Shown here piece after piece: positions 16,761-25,406 of a DNA stretch of 64,000 nucleotides. A program made the position numbers and the translations under genes. The stretch's first letter is position 1. The number at the start of each line of letters is the position of its first letter. The stretch covers positions 1 through 64,000 of the forward strand of contig CAZYUA010000005.1 in NCBI GenBank assembly GCA_964650525.1. The letters are read 5' to 3'. The notes below the pieces were generated by a model. It had not been told where the DNA came from, ran no database searches, and saw only the letters and a program-made list of their open reading frames with translations. This DNA is from UBA1413 sp964650525 (GTDB lineage: Bacteria; Bacteroidota; Bacteroidia; Bacteroidales; Prolixibacteraceae).

Positions 16761-16881
16761 GGTTTTGGTTTGGTGTTTACCGGAGTTACAAACCGGAATC
16801 TTCCGCCGGTATATGAAAACCTGCAAAATGCAGGCGTCTGAAAACAATCATAATGAGTTGTCCCGCTGTCTGGAACTTTTC

Positions 16882-17382
16882 TTACACCGCCTGGTCAGAT
16901 TCTCCTTCAGCGGAGGTCATTACCTCTGAACTATCCTTCATCCACTCATAGGTGCGGTAATGGTCCGGATTCATACCCAGGTTGACATAAACCTGGTGGG
17001 CTGTGCGGTTGTTTTTGTCGGCGTACAGACGGATTCCCCGCAAAGCTGGGTTTCCGTTAACCATTTCCCGGATGTGGGCATACAGTTTCCGGTACGTTCC
17101 CAGGCGTCTGTATGCAGGAAGGACATATACCGACTGGATCCACAGTACAGTGCCGTTTCTCCAGTCGCTCCACTCGTACGTGGTCAGCAGGGAACCAATG
17201 ATGGCTCCCTCCGTTTCGGCCACATAATAGCACCCCTTCGTATGATCATCAAAAACAGCCAGAACTCCCTGACTCACCACAGCGGGATCCAGGGCCACTT
17301 CTTCTGTCTCAAGTGCCATCGATACCTGAAATTCCACAATAACCGGACTATCATTTCTGCTGGCAGTGCGAACCTGTACCAT
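16882..17382 (-). CDS. GNAT-family N-acetyltransferase
   Basis: A 166-residue acetyltransferase. The acetyl-CoA binding motif A follows the beta strand VLWIQSVYVLPAYRRLGTYRKL, with the R/QxxGxG/A-like turn RRLGTYRK. Motif B includes LYADKNNRTAHQVYVNLGM, which ends with the usual LGM/LGF. It is a single-domain enzyme, probably acetylating a small molecule or an amino group on a protein; the substrate cannot be deduced. It lies 17 nt downstream of miaB and is likely cotranscribed with it. Confidence 0.85.
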   Translation of the reverse strand: MVQVRTASRNDSPVIVEFQVSMALETEEVALDPAVVSQGVLAVFDDHTKGCYYVAETEGAIIGSLLTTYEWSDWRNGTVLWIQSVYVLPAYRRLGTYRKLYAHIREMVNGNPALRGIRLYADKNNRTAHQVYVNLGMNPDHYRTYEWMKDSSEVMTSAEGESDQAV

Positions 17383-17399
17383 CTTTTTTGATTCTTCTG

Positions 17400-18734
17400 T
17401 TAATCGGAAATTATCCTTTCACCGATGAGGGTTGTCTGGGTACAATGGGTAATCTTCACGCGGACGAGGTCGCCCGGGTGGACTCCTCCCCGTGGAAATA
17501 CGGTTACCTTATTTTGGGAGGTACGGCCAAAAAGCATGTCTGCCGACTTTTTAGAATCTCCCTCAGCCAGAACCTCAAACGTTTTCCCGATGTCGGCCCG
17601 GTTGCTCCCCAGGGAAATCTTGTTCTGCAACCGGATGATGTCGTCGAGCCGTCGGAGTTTAATCTCTTCGGGTACATCGTCTTTCAAATGGTGTTGGGCA
17701 TAGGTCCCCGGGCGCTCTGAATACCGGAACATGAATGCGGTGTCAAAACGAACTTCCTCCATAAGGCTCAGGGTCTGCCGGTGATCTTCCTCCTGTTCAC
17801 CCGGGAATCCACAAAACAGATCGGTAGAGATTCCGCAGTCAGGGATGATCTCCCGGATAGTCCTTATCCTTTCGAGATATCCTTCCCTGTCGTACTTGCG
17901 GTTCATCCGTTTCAGCACTGCGGAACTGCCTGATTGCACCGGCAGGTGCACATGCCGGCAAATGTTGGGATGCTTTGCCATGCTGCGAAGGATGGTATCC
18001 GACATATCCCTTGGGTGCGAAGTGGTAAACCGGATCCGTAAATGAGGCGCTTCACCGGCAACCATCTCCAGCAAATTGGCAAACCGCACCCGCCGGGTTC
18101 CGCTTTCAGATAACCACTGGTAAGAATTGACATTCTGCCCGAGGAGGGTAACTTCGCTGAAGCCTGCCGTAGAAAGAGCCCGGGCTTCTGCCAGAATATC
18201 CAGGGGATCACGGCTTCTTTCTCTCCCACGGGTGTAAGGAACAATGCAATAAGTACAGAAGTTATTACATCCCCTGGTTATGGTAATAAAGCCTGAAATC
18301 GCGGAATTACCAGACCGATACGGGACAATTCCGCCGTAGGTTTCCGTTTCAGACAAAGCAAGGCTTGCCGGACTCTCCCCTCTTTCGGCCTTGTCGATCA
18401 AAAAAGGAAGATCGCGGTACGAATCAGGACCGGCAACCAGGCTCACAGCAGGATGGTTAAACAAAGCATCTCCGAGACGCTCACCCATACAGCCGATTAC
18501 CCCAATAAGGATTCCTTTCATTTTTTTCCGGCGGTTGTTGTAGAAGTCAAGCCTTCCCCAAACGCGCTGTTCAGCATTATCCCTTACCGAACAGGTATTG
18601 ATTAAAACCAGGTCGGCTTCACCGGCATGAGGGGCCATCTCCAGTCCGGCTTCAAGAAGCAAGGCAGCAACAACTTCACTGTCAGCCACATTCATCTGAC
18701 AGCCATACGTCTCTATAAAAAATTTCCGGGCCAT
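17400..18734 (-). CDS. miaB: tRNA-2-methylthio-N6-isopentenyladenosine synthase
   Basis: A 444-residue radical-SAM methylthiotransferase that adds the 2-methylthio group to i6A37 of tRNAs. The N-terminal UPF0004 domain starts at FFIETYGCQMN and has three Cys for the auxiliary cluster (YGCQMN, INTCSV, GCMGER). The radical-SAM motif reads CNNFCTYCIVPYTRGRERSR, the RGRERSR segment being diagnostic of MiaB. A C-terminal TRAM domain starts near FEVLAEGDSKKS. The ATG at 18734 follows a strong promoter, so the longer open frame to 18797 is not used. Cytoplasmic. Likely the first gene of a miaB-GNAT operon. Confidence 0.95.
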   Translation of the reverse strand: MARKFFIETYGCQMNVADSEVVAALLLEAGLEMAPHAGEADLVLINTCSVRDNAEQRVWGRLDFYNNRRKKMKGILIGVIGCMGERLGDALFNHPAVSLVAGPDSYRDLPFLIDKAERGESPASLALSETETYGGIVPYRSGNSAISGFITITRGCNNFCTYCIVPYTRGRERSRDPLDILAEARALSTAGFSEVTLLGQNVNSYQWLSESGTRRVRFANLLEMVAGEAPHLRIRFTTSHPRDMSDTILRSMAKHPNICRHVHLPVQSGSSAVLKRMNRKYDREGYLERIRTIREIIPDCGISTDLFCGFPGEQEEDHRQTLSLMEEVRFDTAFMFRYSERPGTYAQHHLKDDVPEEIKLRRLDDIIRLQNKISLGSNRADIGKTFEVLAEGDSKKSADMLFGRTSQNKVTVFPRGGVHPGDLVRVKITHCTQTTLIGERIISD

Positions 18735-18744
18735 AACCAAAGGG

Positions 18745-18775
18745 CAAAAGTAGGCTAAATTTATATCCGTGCAAA
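18745..18775 (-). promoter_or_regulatory. Promoter of miaB
   Basis: On the minus strand a TTTG -33 element (18772-18775) and a perfect -7 TACTTTTG (18745-18752) are separated by 19 nt, the ideal Bacteroidetes layout. The -7 box ends 10 nt before the ATG at 18734, so the leader is very short. Confidence 0.75.
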
Positions 18776-18889
18776 CTATGGAAACAGCCAGGCTCATGGC
18801 GCGTTATTCCAGGCACCTGACGGTATTACGTCAACGTAAAAGGTTGCACCATTTGGCGAAAAAGATCACTGCAGGTTGCAATTTGTATA

Positions 18890-18897
18890 TATCTTTG
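18890..18897 (+). promoter_or_regulatory. -7 element of the SPOR protein gene
   Basis: TATCTTTG is a perfect match and lies 24 nt before the ATG at 18922. It rules out the earlier in-frame start at 18769, which is upstream of the promoter. Confidence 0.55.
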
Positions 18898-18921
18898 CCA
18901 CCGGTACTCAACCCAATAAGG

Positions 18922-19479
18922 ATGGTTCATAAATCAAATGGTACTGTCAGAAATCTCTTCCACTCTCCGGATTTCAGTCCGGGTGGCAGTCAGATCCCGG
19001 GATTATCCTTCCGGTCATGCAGACCGCAGCCTTTGTGGAGAACTGCTTGGGCACTGGTAGCCTTAATCCTGGCTTTCCACTTTTCGTACGGACAGGAACC
19101 CTTTCACGGCGGTGCCAATACGCGCACCCGGGATATCTTCCTGAAACTGGATATCCACCAGGACCCTGACATGATGGATCTGGTCAACCTGCACATCAGG
19201 AGGAATTTGCAGGGAGGACAAGCCCAGGGGTACCGGATTGAAATATTTTTCTCCTCTGACCTGGATGCCCGCCACAGGGCACAAAAGCACAAAACGGATT
19301 TCCTCACCTCCTATCCGGGCTACAACGTCTATGTTACTTATGTTAGTCCGGATTTTAAAGTCAGGGTTGGCGATTTCCGAACCAGAAATGAAGCACTCCG
19401 ATTCATGAAGGAGATCCAGGGGCAGTTTCCCAGGGCATTTGTTGTTCCCGATCTGATTGAATTGCCAAAAGCACAATAA
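18922..19479 (+). CDS. SPOR-domain exported protein
   Basis: A 185-residue exported protein. From the ATG at 18922 a polar stretch of ~45 residues precedes the hydrophobic signal segment AWALVALILAFHFSYGQ, which would be cleaved after YGQ or nearby. An in-frame TTG closer to the hydrophobic segment (at LWRTAW) could give a more usual signal length. The C-terminal ~75 residues form a SPOR domain: GYRIEIFFSSD, then YPGYNVYVTYVSPDFKVRVGDF and the end RAFVVPDLIELP. SPOR domains bind denuded peptidoglycan glycan at division sites, so an envelope role is likely. It lies 10 nt before the PurF-family gene. Confidence 0.75.
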   Translation: MVHKSNGTVRNLFHSPDFSPGGSQIPGLSFRSCRPQPLWRTAWALVALILAFHFSYGQEPFHGGANTRTRDIFLKLDIHQDPDMMDLVNLHIRRNLQGGQAQGYRIEIFFSSDLDARHRAQKHKTDFLTSYPGYNVYVTYVSPDFKVRVGDFRTRNEALRFMKEIQGQFPRAFVVPDLIELPKAQ

Positions 19480-19489
19480 CCGCACATGA

Positions 19490-21388
19490 ATGAGTGAACC
19501 GATCCGGCATGAATGCGGAATCGCCCTGATCCGGCTGCTCCAGCCGATGTCTTATTACTTTCAAAAATACGGCACCTGGCAGTATGGCCTCAACAAGCTC
19601 TACCTGCTGATGGAAAAGCAACACAACAGAGGTCAGGACGGTGCCGGAATGGTCAACATCAAAATCCGCCTTCAGCCGGGACAGGAGTATATTACCCGGT
19701 ACCGGTCGGTCGGAGAAAATCCCATTAAAGAGATTTTCGATAAAGTCAGAAAAGCCTGGGATAAAAACCTGAAAGCGGAAGAGGCAGAAGATGCCCCAGA
19801 ATGGATATACAACCATCTTCCATTCACCGGAGAATTGTTCCTGGGCCATTTGCGGTATGGAACCTTCGGACAAAACAGCATCGAACTGGTCCATCCCGTG
19901 ATGCGACAGAACAACTGGAGATCAAGGAATCTGGTACTGGCCGGAAATTTCAATCTGACCAATACCGATGAACTGTTCCGGAAATTGGTTGACCTGGGGC
20001 AGCATCCGAAAGCTTATGCCGATACGGTGACCATCCTGGAAAAAACCGGCCATTTCCTGGACGAGGAAAACCAACTGCTTTTCAGACACTATAAAAACGA
20101 AGGATACTCAAACAAGGAGATTTCCCCCCTGATTGAGAAAAACCTGGATATCAGAAATATCCTGGAGCGATCATCCAAGGATTGGGACGGGGGCTATGCT
20201 GTCGCCGGCTTGCTGGGCCATGGCGATGCGTTCGTCATGCGCGATCCATGGGGCATCCGGCCGGCCTATTGTTATTATGACGACGAAATCGTCATCGCAG
20301 CATCAGAAAGACCGGTCATTCAGACCGTTATGGATGTCCCTTCAGACCAGGTACAGGAGATCGGCCCCGGAGAAGCACTGATTATCCGGAAAGACGGAAC
20401 ACTTACCCGGGAAATGGTACGGGCTCCCAGGAAAAGGTCTTCCTGCTCCTTCGAACGCATTTACTTCTCCAGAGGCAGTGATAAAAACATCTACACCGAG
20501 CGGAAAGAACTGGGCAGACTGCTCACACCCATCGTTCTTGAAAAAATCAGGTACGACTTTGAAAATACCCTATTTTCCTATATCCCGAATACTTCTGAAA
20601 CCGCCTTTTTCGGTTTGATGGAAGGAATCAGATATTATCTGGTTGACAAAAAAATCAGGGATCTAAGAGCTGGAAACGGATCGCTGACCGACGAAAAAAT
20701 CGGTGAGATCATTTCAGTTGAACCCCGTATCGGGAAAATAGCAGTGAAAGATTTAAAAATGAGGACTTTCATCACTGCTGACAAAGACCGCAACTCCCTG
20801 GTGGCCCATGTTTATGATGTTACATACGGCATCATCCGGGAAAATAAGGATACCCTTGTGATCATCGACGACTCAATTGTTCGGGGGACAACCCTGAAGG
20901 AGAGCATCCTCAAAATTTTAGACCGCCTTCACCCCAGGAAAATCATGGTTCTTTCCTCGGCACCCCAGATAAGGTACCCCGACTGTTACGGGATAGACAT
21001 GACCCGCCTGGACGGATTCATCGCTTTTCATGCTGCCATCAGTCTGTTGAAGGAGACCGGAAAGGAGCAACTGATCAGAGATGTATACCACCGTTGCAAA
21101 GAGCAGGAAAACTTGCCCAAAGAAGAAATGGTCAACTATGTGACTGAAATATACAGGCCTTTCACCGATGAGCAAATCTCAGCCAGGATTGCCTCGCTGT
21201 TGACACCCGAAGGATGCAGGGCAGAAGTGGAAATAATCTTTCAGACAGTCAACAATTTGCATCTTGCATGCCCCAACGATACCGGCGACTGGTACTTTAC
21301 CGGGAACTACCCTACTCCGGGTGGCAACAGGGTTGTAAATACTTCTTTTATCCGTTTTGTGGAAGGAACGGGGGGAAGAGCTTATTGA
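19490..21388 (+). CDS. purF: Amidophosphoribosyltransferase, long Bacteroidetes form
   Basis: A 632-residue PurF-family enzyme, longer than the usual ~470-500. The class II glutamine amidotransferase domain has its Cys at position 9 (MSEPIRHECGIAL), so an eight-residue propeptide would need removal. The signature HNRGQDGAGM follows. The phosphoribosyltransferase domain holds the PRPP-binding loop LVIIDDSIVRGTTLK near residues 459-473. The enzyme makes phosphoribosylamine from PRPP and glutamine in purine synthesis. The extra length includes an N-terminal helical insert (YYFQKYGTWQYGL) and a long C-terminus. Bacteroidetes often carry such a long form beside a standard PurF, so its role may be specialised. 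Confidence 0.8.
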   Translation: MSEPIRHECGIALIRLLQPMSYYFQKYGTWQYGLNKLYLLMEKQHNRGQDGAGMVNIKIRLQPGQEYITRYRSVGENPIKEIFDKVRKAWDKNLKAEEAEDAPEWIYNHLPFTGELFLGHLRYGTFGQNSIELVHPVMRQNNWRSRNLVLAGNFNLTNTDELFRKLVDLGQHPKAYADTVTILEKTGHFLDEENQLLFRHYKNEGYSNKEISPLIEKNLDIRNILERSSKDWDGGYAVAGLLGHGDAFVMRDPWGIRPAYCYYDDEIVIAASERPVIQTVMDVPSDQVQEIGPGEALIIRKDGTLTREMVRAPRKRSSCSFERIYFSRGSDKNIYTERKELGRLLTPIVLEKIRYDFENTLFSYIPNTSETAFFGLMEGIRYYLVDKKIRDLRAGNGSLTDEKIGEIISVEPRIGKIAVKDLKMRTFITADKDRNSLVAHVYDVTYGIIRENKDTLVIIDDSIVRGTTLKESILKILDRLHPRKIMVLSSAPQIRYPDCYGIDMTRLDGFIAFHAAISLLKETGKEQLIRDVYHRCKEQENLPKEEMVNYVTEIYRPFTDEQISARIASLLTPEGCRAEVEIIFQTVNNLHLACPNDTGDWYFTGNYPTPGGNRVVNTSFIRFVEGTGGRAY

Positions 21389-21471
21389 TCCTGCCTGAGA
21401 AGGAGATTTCATGAACTGTTTGGAGTAACCTGAAGACAGCAGCCTTCCCTGTTCTTCCCTGCCGGTACAGC

Positions 21472-22440
21472 TCACTCAGGCAACAACCAGGTTTCCGTTT
21501 CCCTGGTCCGAAGATAGGTCTCCACATGACGATCGCGTTTTACCTCGTAAATGTCATCCATGGTAACAATGATCGCTGTTTCCAGAACATTCCCGAAATC
21601 TTTGTGCAATACAGTGCCGAACGATTTCATCGATGGGGAGAGGTTCATATACGCATTAAAGAGGGGGGGGATGTTTTCACCATGCTGCCTGACCGCCTGC
21701 GTCAGGATCCTGTAATCTTCGCGATAGTCGCTGCCTGTAAAGACAGACTCCATCTTTTTCGTATCGATGTGAAACTGAAAAGGGTTTTTAGGAACAACCA
21801 GATTTTCGGTGTCCCTGAAATATTTTGAAAAGAAGTACTGGATAAGGTTCCTGGCTTCGGTATGAAAATGGGCATACATAGTTACCTTACCAAAGAAATA
21901 ACGGAGAGCTGAATGATCGACAGTGAGTGCCCCCAGACCGTCCCACAGGTTGTCTAACGCATACAATGCTTTGTACCCCGCTTTGCTTGACTGGTATTCA
22001 GGGGTGACAAAAGAACGGCCCAATTCAAGGGTGTACGGAATATATTCCCTGCAGAATCGCTCGGAAAAATCAAACAACTCGGTTGTGGCCAGAATGATTT
22101 TTCCCTGTTCGTCGCGCGGCGCTTCGGAACAGATCATATAACGGTAGCCTCCCAGAATCTCCCTGGAATCGGGATCCCAAACGATCAGCTGCTGGTAGGG
22201 AAAATCAGCCACATCAAAATGATCCAGATCCACTTCCCTGCCGGTGCCACCCCCCGCTGCACGAAAGGTCACTTCGCGCAAACGCCCGATCTCTCTTATT
22301 ATTAACGGTGAATTCTGTCCGTTGACGACATATATTTCGTTGTTCCCCTTGTTGGTTTTCCGCAGAAACCTTTCCGGTGTAAGCTCAGCCATCACGGCAT
22401 CGGCAGAAGGTTTTGGCAGAATCGGTTCCATATTGCCCAT
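21472..22440 (-). CDS. glsB: GNAT-type N-acyltransferase of glycine-lipid synthesis
   Basis: A 322-residue protein of the 'hemolysin-like' GNAT/OlsB group, the enzymes that N-acylate an amino acid head group with a 3-hydroxy fatty acid. Recognisable segments are REIGRLREVTFRAAGGGTG, the acyl-donor region ILGGYRYMICSE and the motif TLELGRSFVTPEYQSSKAG. In Bacteroides, GlsB makes N-acyl glycine and GlsA adds the second chain. Here a PlsC-type gene lies 26 nt upstream on the same strand, so this is very likely that pair in one operon. It acts at the cytoplasmic membrane. The amino-acid specificity is inferred from the pairing. Confidence 0.75.
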   Translation of the reverse strand: MGNMEPILPKPSADAVMAELTPERFLRKTNKGNNEIYVVNGQNSPLIIREIGRLREVTFRAAGGGTGREVDLDHFDVADFPYQQLIVWDPDSREILGGYRYMICSEAPRDEQGKIILATTELFDFSERFCREYIPYTLELGRSFVTPEYQSSKAGYKALYALDNLWDGLGALTVDHSALRYFFGKVTMYAHFHTEARNLIQYFFSKYFRDTENLVVPKNPFQFHIDTKKMESVFTGSDYREDYRILTQAVRQHGENIPPLFNAYMNLSPSMKSFGTVLHKDFGNVLETAIIVTMDDIYEVKRDRHVETYLRTRETETWLLPE

Positions 22441-22466
22441 TTTGAAAAATTCAAAATTAACATTTT

Positions 22467-23339
22467 TTATTCCCTGCAGGTCAGATCACCAGTTCCTGCC
22501 TGCATTCCGGAAGGTAATTCATAAACCTTCTCTTTTACAAACTGAGCCCACTGAAAATGGGTCCTGCTCCTGTCAAAAATTGTGTAAGGTATCGGCTTGC
22601 CAAAGTAAAGATGAATCTTCTTCTTCCGGTGACGGTATGTTTCATCGGGCAAAAGGAACATCTCCAGATTCCATCCGATGCCCAGCTTTGTCCTCCATTT
22701 TGCAAGTCCGTAGAACCGCCCGGAATTCTTACCGCTGATAAACACCGGGATAACATCCCGTTGGTATTGAATTGCCTTGCTGATAAAATGCTTTTGCCAT
22801 TCCAGGTCTGTCACTTTCCCACCGATCTTCCGCGAAGCAAGCCCGGAGGGAAAGATGAGAATCTGTTCGCCCGACCGGTAAATATCATCCAGGGTCCTGG
22901 CTACTTCCCTGCTGTGACCTCCATGCTTGTTGATGGGAATAAACAGGGGCTTCAATGGGGGAATATTCATCAATACATCGTTGACCAGAAACCGGAAACT
23001 CCCCAGCACTCTGTCCACATTCTCCATCAGCAACAAAGAATCAAAACCGCCCAGCGGATGATTACCGGCAAAAATAAACCTTCCGGAAGCAGGAACATTC
23101 TCCAAACCGTGGACTTCCTCGGTAATTTCAAAATCACGCACCGAGGCGTTCACAAAATCCATCCCCGTCAGATGCCCGTATTTTTCAATAAACCCGTTCA
23201 TAAAGTCCAACCGCATGACCCGATGAAGCAACCGATAAACAAAACCGGGAATGAAACGGGCCAGCGTAGGACTCTTTTCCCTGAATATTTCCTTAATATC
23301 AATAGGCTTAAAATCCCCCGTGCCGGTTACTGAAACCAT
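22467..23339 (-). CDS. glsA: PlsC-type O-acyltransferase of glycine-lipid synthesis
   Basis: A 290-residue acyltransferase of the PlsC/OlsA family. The catalytic motif is NHPLGGFDSL (His and Asp five residues apart). It is followed by the glycerol/acceptor-binding region FLVNDVLMNIPPLKP, the substrate motif EQILIFPSGLASRK and VIPVFISGKNS. It would O-acylate the hydroxy group of the N-acyl amino acid made by the next gene. The start at 23339 is 30 nt downstream of a perfect -7 element. It is first in the two-gene operon, divergent from mraZ. Confidence 0.75.
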   Translation of the reverse strand: MVSVTGTGDFKPIDIKEIFREKSPTLARFIPGFVYRLLHRVMRLDFMNGFIEKYGHLTGMDFVNASVRDFEITEEVHGLENVPASGRFIFAGNHPLGGFDSLLLMENVDRVLGSFRFLVNDVLMNIPPLKPLFIPINKHGGHSREVARTLDDIYRSGEQILIFPSGLASRKIGGKVTDLEWQKHFISKAIQYQRDVIPVFISGKNSGRFYGLAKWRTKLGIGWNLEMFLLPDETYRHRKKKIHLYFGKPIPYTIFDRSRTHFQWAQFVKEKVYELPSGMQAGTGDLTCRE

Positions 23340-23368
23340 ACGCCTTACTTAGATCCTGATTTTGAAAA

Positions 23369-23376
23369 CAAAAATA
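23369..23376 (-). promoter_or_regulatory. -7 element of the glsA-glsB operon
   Basis: TATTTTTG on the minus strand matches TAnnTTTG exactly, 30 nt from the glsA start. The -33 region lacks an obvious TTTG. Confidence 0.5.
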
Positions 23377-23482
23377 ATTCGCAATTCCGTTTTTCCTCAT
23401 CAGCCGGTTGGAAATCCTCTTTTTTTTTATTCCTGCCCCCTGTTTCCTGAATCCAAGTTATTAACCGGTATTTTATTCACCG

Positions 23483-23513
23483 GCATATAATATTTATAGT
23501 ATTGATTATATGC
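23483..23513. promoter_or_regulatory. 31-bp inverted repeat between glsA and mraZ
   Basis: Perfect 9-bp arms GCATATAAT (23483-23491) and ATTATATGC (23505-23513) flank a 13-nt AT-rich spacer, in a very AT-rich part of the divergent intergenic region. It has the size of a dimeric regulator site. Neither promoter overlaps it: the mraZ -7 box is about 130 bp away. Confidence 0.4.
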
Positions 23514-23597
23514 ATTTTATATCTTATACATTGGCTTTGCGGAACAGATTACCAACAACTTCTGAACAGCTTATAAACAAACCGTAACAGACTGATG

Positions 23598-23632
23598 TGG
23601 AATAAAATGGAAAAAGATGGAATAATGTGGAA
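23598..23632 (+). promoter_or_regulatory. MraZ operator: four TGGAA repeats at 10-bp period
   Basis: TGGAA occurs at 23598, 23608, 23618 and 23628, each exactly 10 bp apart (units TGGAATAAAA, TGGAAAAAGA, TGGAATAATG, TGGAATAAAA). MraZ binds direct repeats of a TGG-type core at one-turn spacing upstream of its own gene in other phyla, and a ring-shaped MraZ oligomer explains the phasing. These sit 10-40 bp upstream of the -7 element, ideal for autorepression of the dcw operon. Confidence 0.85.
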
Positions 23633-23641
23633 TAAAATTTC

Positions 23642-23649
23642 TACTTTTA
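23642..23649 (+). promoter_or_regulatory. -7 element of the dcw operon
   Basis: TACTTTTA has one mismatch to TAnnTTTG and lies 25 nt before the mraZ start. The -33 position falls within the MraZ repeats, so repressor binding would block RNA polymerase. Confidence 0.5.
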
Positions 23650-23674
23650 CTAGCTGAATAGGACAGAAATAATT

Positions 23675-24142
23675 ATGAGGCGGTTTTCGTCCAAGTACAA
23701 TGCGTTGATTGACGACAAAGGGAGGGTAGTCCTCCCGGTGGCGTTCAAGAGGACCCTGGGAGACCTGGCGGAAGAGCCCATCGTGGTTGAAAAGGATGTA
23801 TACAAGCCGTGTTTGAACCTGTATCCCCAGAGGTACTGGGATGAGCGGCTGGACCGGATTGATAAAAAACTGAATCCTTTCGATGAGCGGGATGATGAAA
23901 TGCTGGCTGAAATATATGAGAATTTCACGGTGGTAACCATGGCTCCCAATGGGCGCATCAACATACCGTCTGACTATCTGGAGTACGCCGGGATTATCAG
24001 GGAGGTGGTTTTTGCAGGAAAGGGTCAATCGATCGTTATGTGGAACGAACAGGAATACTACCGTGCAAAGCAGACCCGCAAGCCTCTCAGGGACTCTTTC
24101 AGTGAAAGGTTGGGAAACAATCCGGAAAATGAGGCGCAATGA
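23675..24142 (+). CDS. mraZ: Transcriptional regulator MraZ
   Basis: A 155-residue regulator with two SpoVT-AbrB-like half domains, each with the DxxxR signature: DDKGRVVLP near residues 13-21 and PNGRINIP near 92-99. MraZ forms a ring that binds repeats before its own operon and tunes the dcw cluster. Four matching repeats lie just upstream. It overlaps rsmH by four bases (ATGA), showing translational coupling. First gene of the division and cell-wall operon. Confidence 0.95.
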   Translation: MRRFSSKYNALIDDKGRVVLPVAFKRTLGDLAEEPIVVEKDVYKPCLNLYPQRYWDERLDRIDKKLNPFDERDDEMLAEIYENFTVVTMAPNGRINIPSDYLEYAGIIREVVFAGKGQSIVMWNEQEYYRAKQTRKPLRDSFSERLGNNPENEAQ

Positions 24143-25044
24143 ACCCATTCCATACACCGGTCCTGTTGAAAAAAAGTGTGGATGGATTGACTCTCAATCC
24201 CTCCGGAATTTATGTCGACGCCACTTTCGGAGGGGGAGGCCACTCCCGGGAGATCTTGTCGAGGCTTGACAGGAATGGCAGGCTTCTGGCTTTCGACCAG
24301 GATGAAGAGGCCATCCGGAACCTGATTGAAGATGATCGTTTTGTAGGGATACATCAAAATTTCAGGTATCTCGAAAACTTTCTCCGCTATTACCAAATTG
24401 ATGAGGCAGATGGGATTCTGGCCGATCTGGGGGTCTCCTCCCATGATTTTGACGAGGCAGAGAGAGGATTCTCCTTTCGCTTTGATGCGCCCCTGGACAT
24501 GCGCATGAACCGTCTGTCTTCGCTTACCGCCAGACAGGTTGTCAACCAGTATGATACTGAACAACTTACCAGGGTTTTCGGTGAGTACGGTGAAATCAGG
24601 AATCCCCGGCAGTTAGCTGCTGCCATCGTTGCCGCACGTACGAAGGAAGAGATCAGAACCACCGGACAGCTTTTACAGGTGGCGGGGTTTGATACGCTCA
24701 ACCCCCGGAACAGGAAATTTCCTGCCAGGATGTTTCAGGCTTTAAGAATGGAAGTGAACGATGAATTGGGGGCTTTGCTTGAATTACTCGTTTCCGCCAT
24801 GCGGGTGCTGAAGGTGGGCGGCAGGCTGGTGGTCATCACCTATCACAGTCTGGAAGACCGCCTGGTGAAAAACTTCATGAAAGCAGGCAACGCTGAAGGA
24901 AGAGCTGAGCAGGATTTTTTCGGCCATTTCAGCCACCCTTTCCGGTTGATCAACAACAAGGTAATCGTTCCGGATGAATCCGAGATCCGGCAAAATCCAC
25001 GCGCCAGAAGTGCCAAACTCAGAATTGCGGAAAAACAAAGGTAG
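24139..25044 (+). CDS. rsmH: 16S rRNA (cytosine1402-N4)-methyltransferase
   Basis: A 301-residue SAM-dependent methyltransferase that modifies C1402 of 16S rRNA. The N-terminus HTPVLLKKSVDGL and the SAM motif YVDATFGGGGHSREIL are diagnostic. The later motifs GILADLGVSSHDFDEAERGF, PLDMRMN and VITYHSLEDRLVK are intact. It starts inside the mraZ stop codon and ends two bases before ftsL. Its place directly after mraZ is the universal dcw order. Confidence 0.96.
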   Translation: MNPFHTPVLLKKSVDGLTLNPSGIYVDATFGGGGHSREILSRLDRNGRLLAFDQDEEAIRNLIEDDRFVGIHQNFRYLENFLRYYQIDEADGILADLGVSSHDFDEAERGFSFRFDAPLDMRMNRLSSLTARQVVNQYDTEQLTRVFGEYGEIRNPRQLAAAIVAARTKEEIRTTGQLLQVAGFDTLNPRNRKFPARMFQALRMEVNDELGALLELLVSAMRVLKVGGRLVVITYHSLEDRLVKNFMKAGNAEGRAEQDFFGHFSHPFRLINNKVIVPDESEIRQNPRARSAKLRIAEKQR

Positions 25045-25046
25045 TT

Positions 25047-25406
25047 ATGGCAGAGAAAAACAGACCGGACAGCAAACCAAAAACAGGAGTCAGTTCCTTT
25101 CTCAGGGGAACAGTACTGGCCGATGAGCGGGTTACACGACAGTTTCCCTTTATCATTTTCCTCGTGCTCCTGGGCTTACTGATGATTACCAACCGTTACC
25201 GGTCGGAGAAGACGATCCGGGAAACCGAACTGATTCAGGATACCATTGATGATTTGCGTTCGCAGTCGATAACCAATGCCGCCAAACTGATGAACATGAG
25301 CAAGCCGTCTGAAGTTGTCAGAAAAGTGGAGGAAGCACACCTGGGACTGGAGGAACAGGTCAGGGCTCCGGGAAAAATTACAGTCTCCAGAAATAAGAAA
25401 AAATGA
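25047..25406 (+). CDS. ftsL: Cell division protein FtsL-like
   Basis: A 119-residue bitopic membrane protein: a basic cytoplasmic N-terminus, one transmembrane helix (FPFIIFLVLLGLLMI, about residues 35-50) and a periplasmic segment with heptad character (ETELIQDTIDDLRSQ). This is the FtsL architecture of Bacteroidetes, including the length. FtsL helps recruit the FtsW-FtsI synthase. It sits between rsmH and the PBP gene and overlaps the latter by four bases, which supports the call despite low sequence conservation. Confidence 0.8.
   Translation: MAEKNRPDSKPKTGVSSFLRGTVLADERVTRQFPFIIFLVLLGLLMITNRYRSEKTIRETELIQDTIDDLRSQSITNAAKLMNMSKPSEVVRKVEEAHLGLEEQVRAPGKITVSRNKKK

Noticed and set aside
22557..23333. 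Plus-strand 258-codon frame
   Set aside because: Antisense shadow of glsA, which carries intact acyltransferase motifs.
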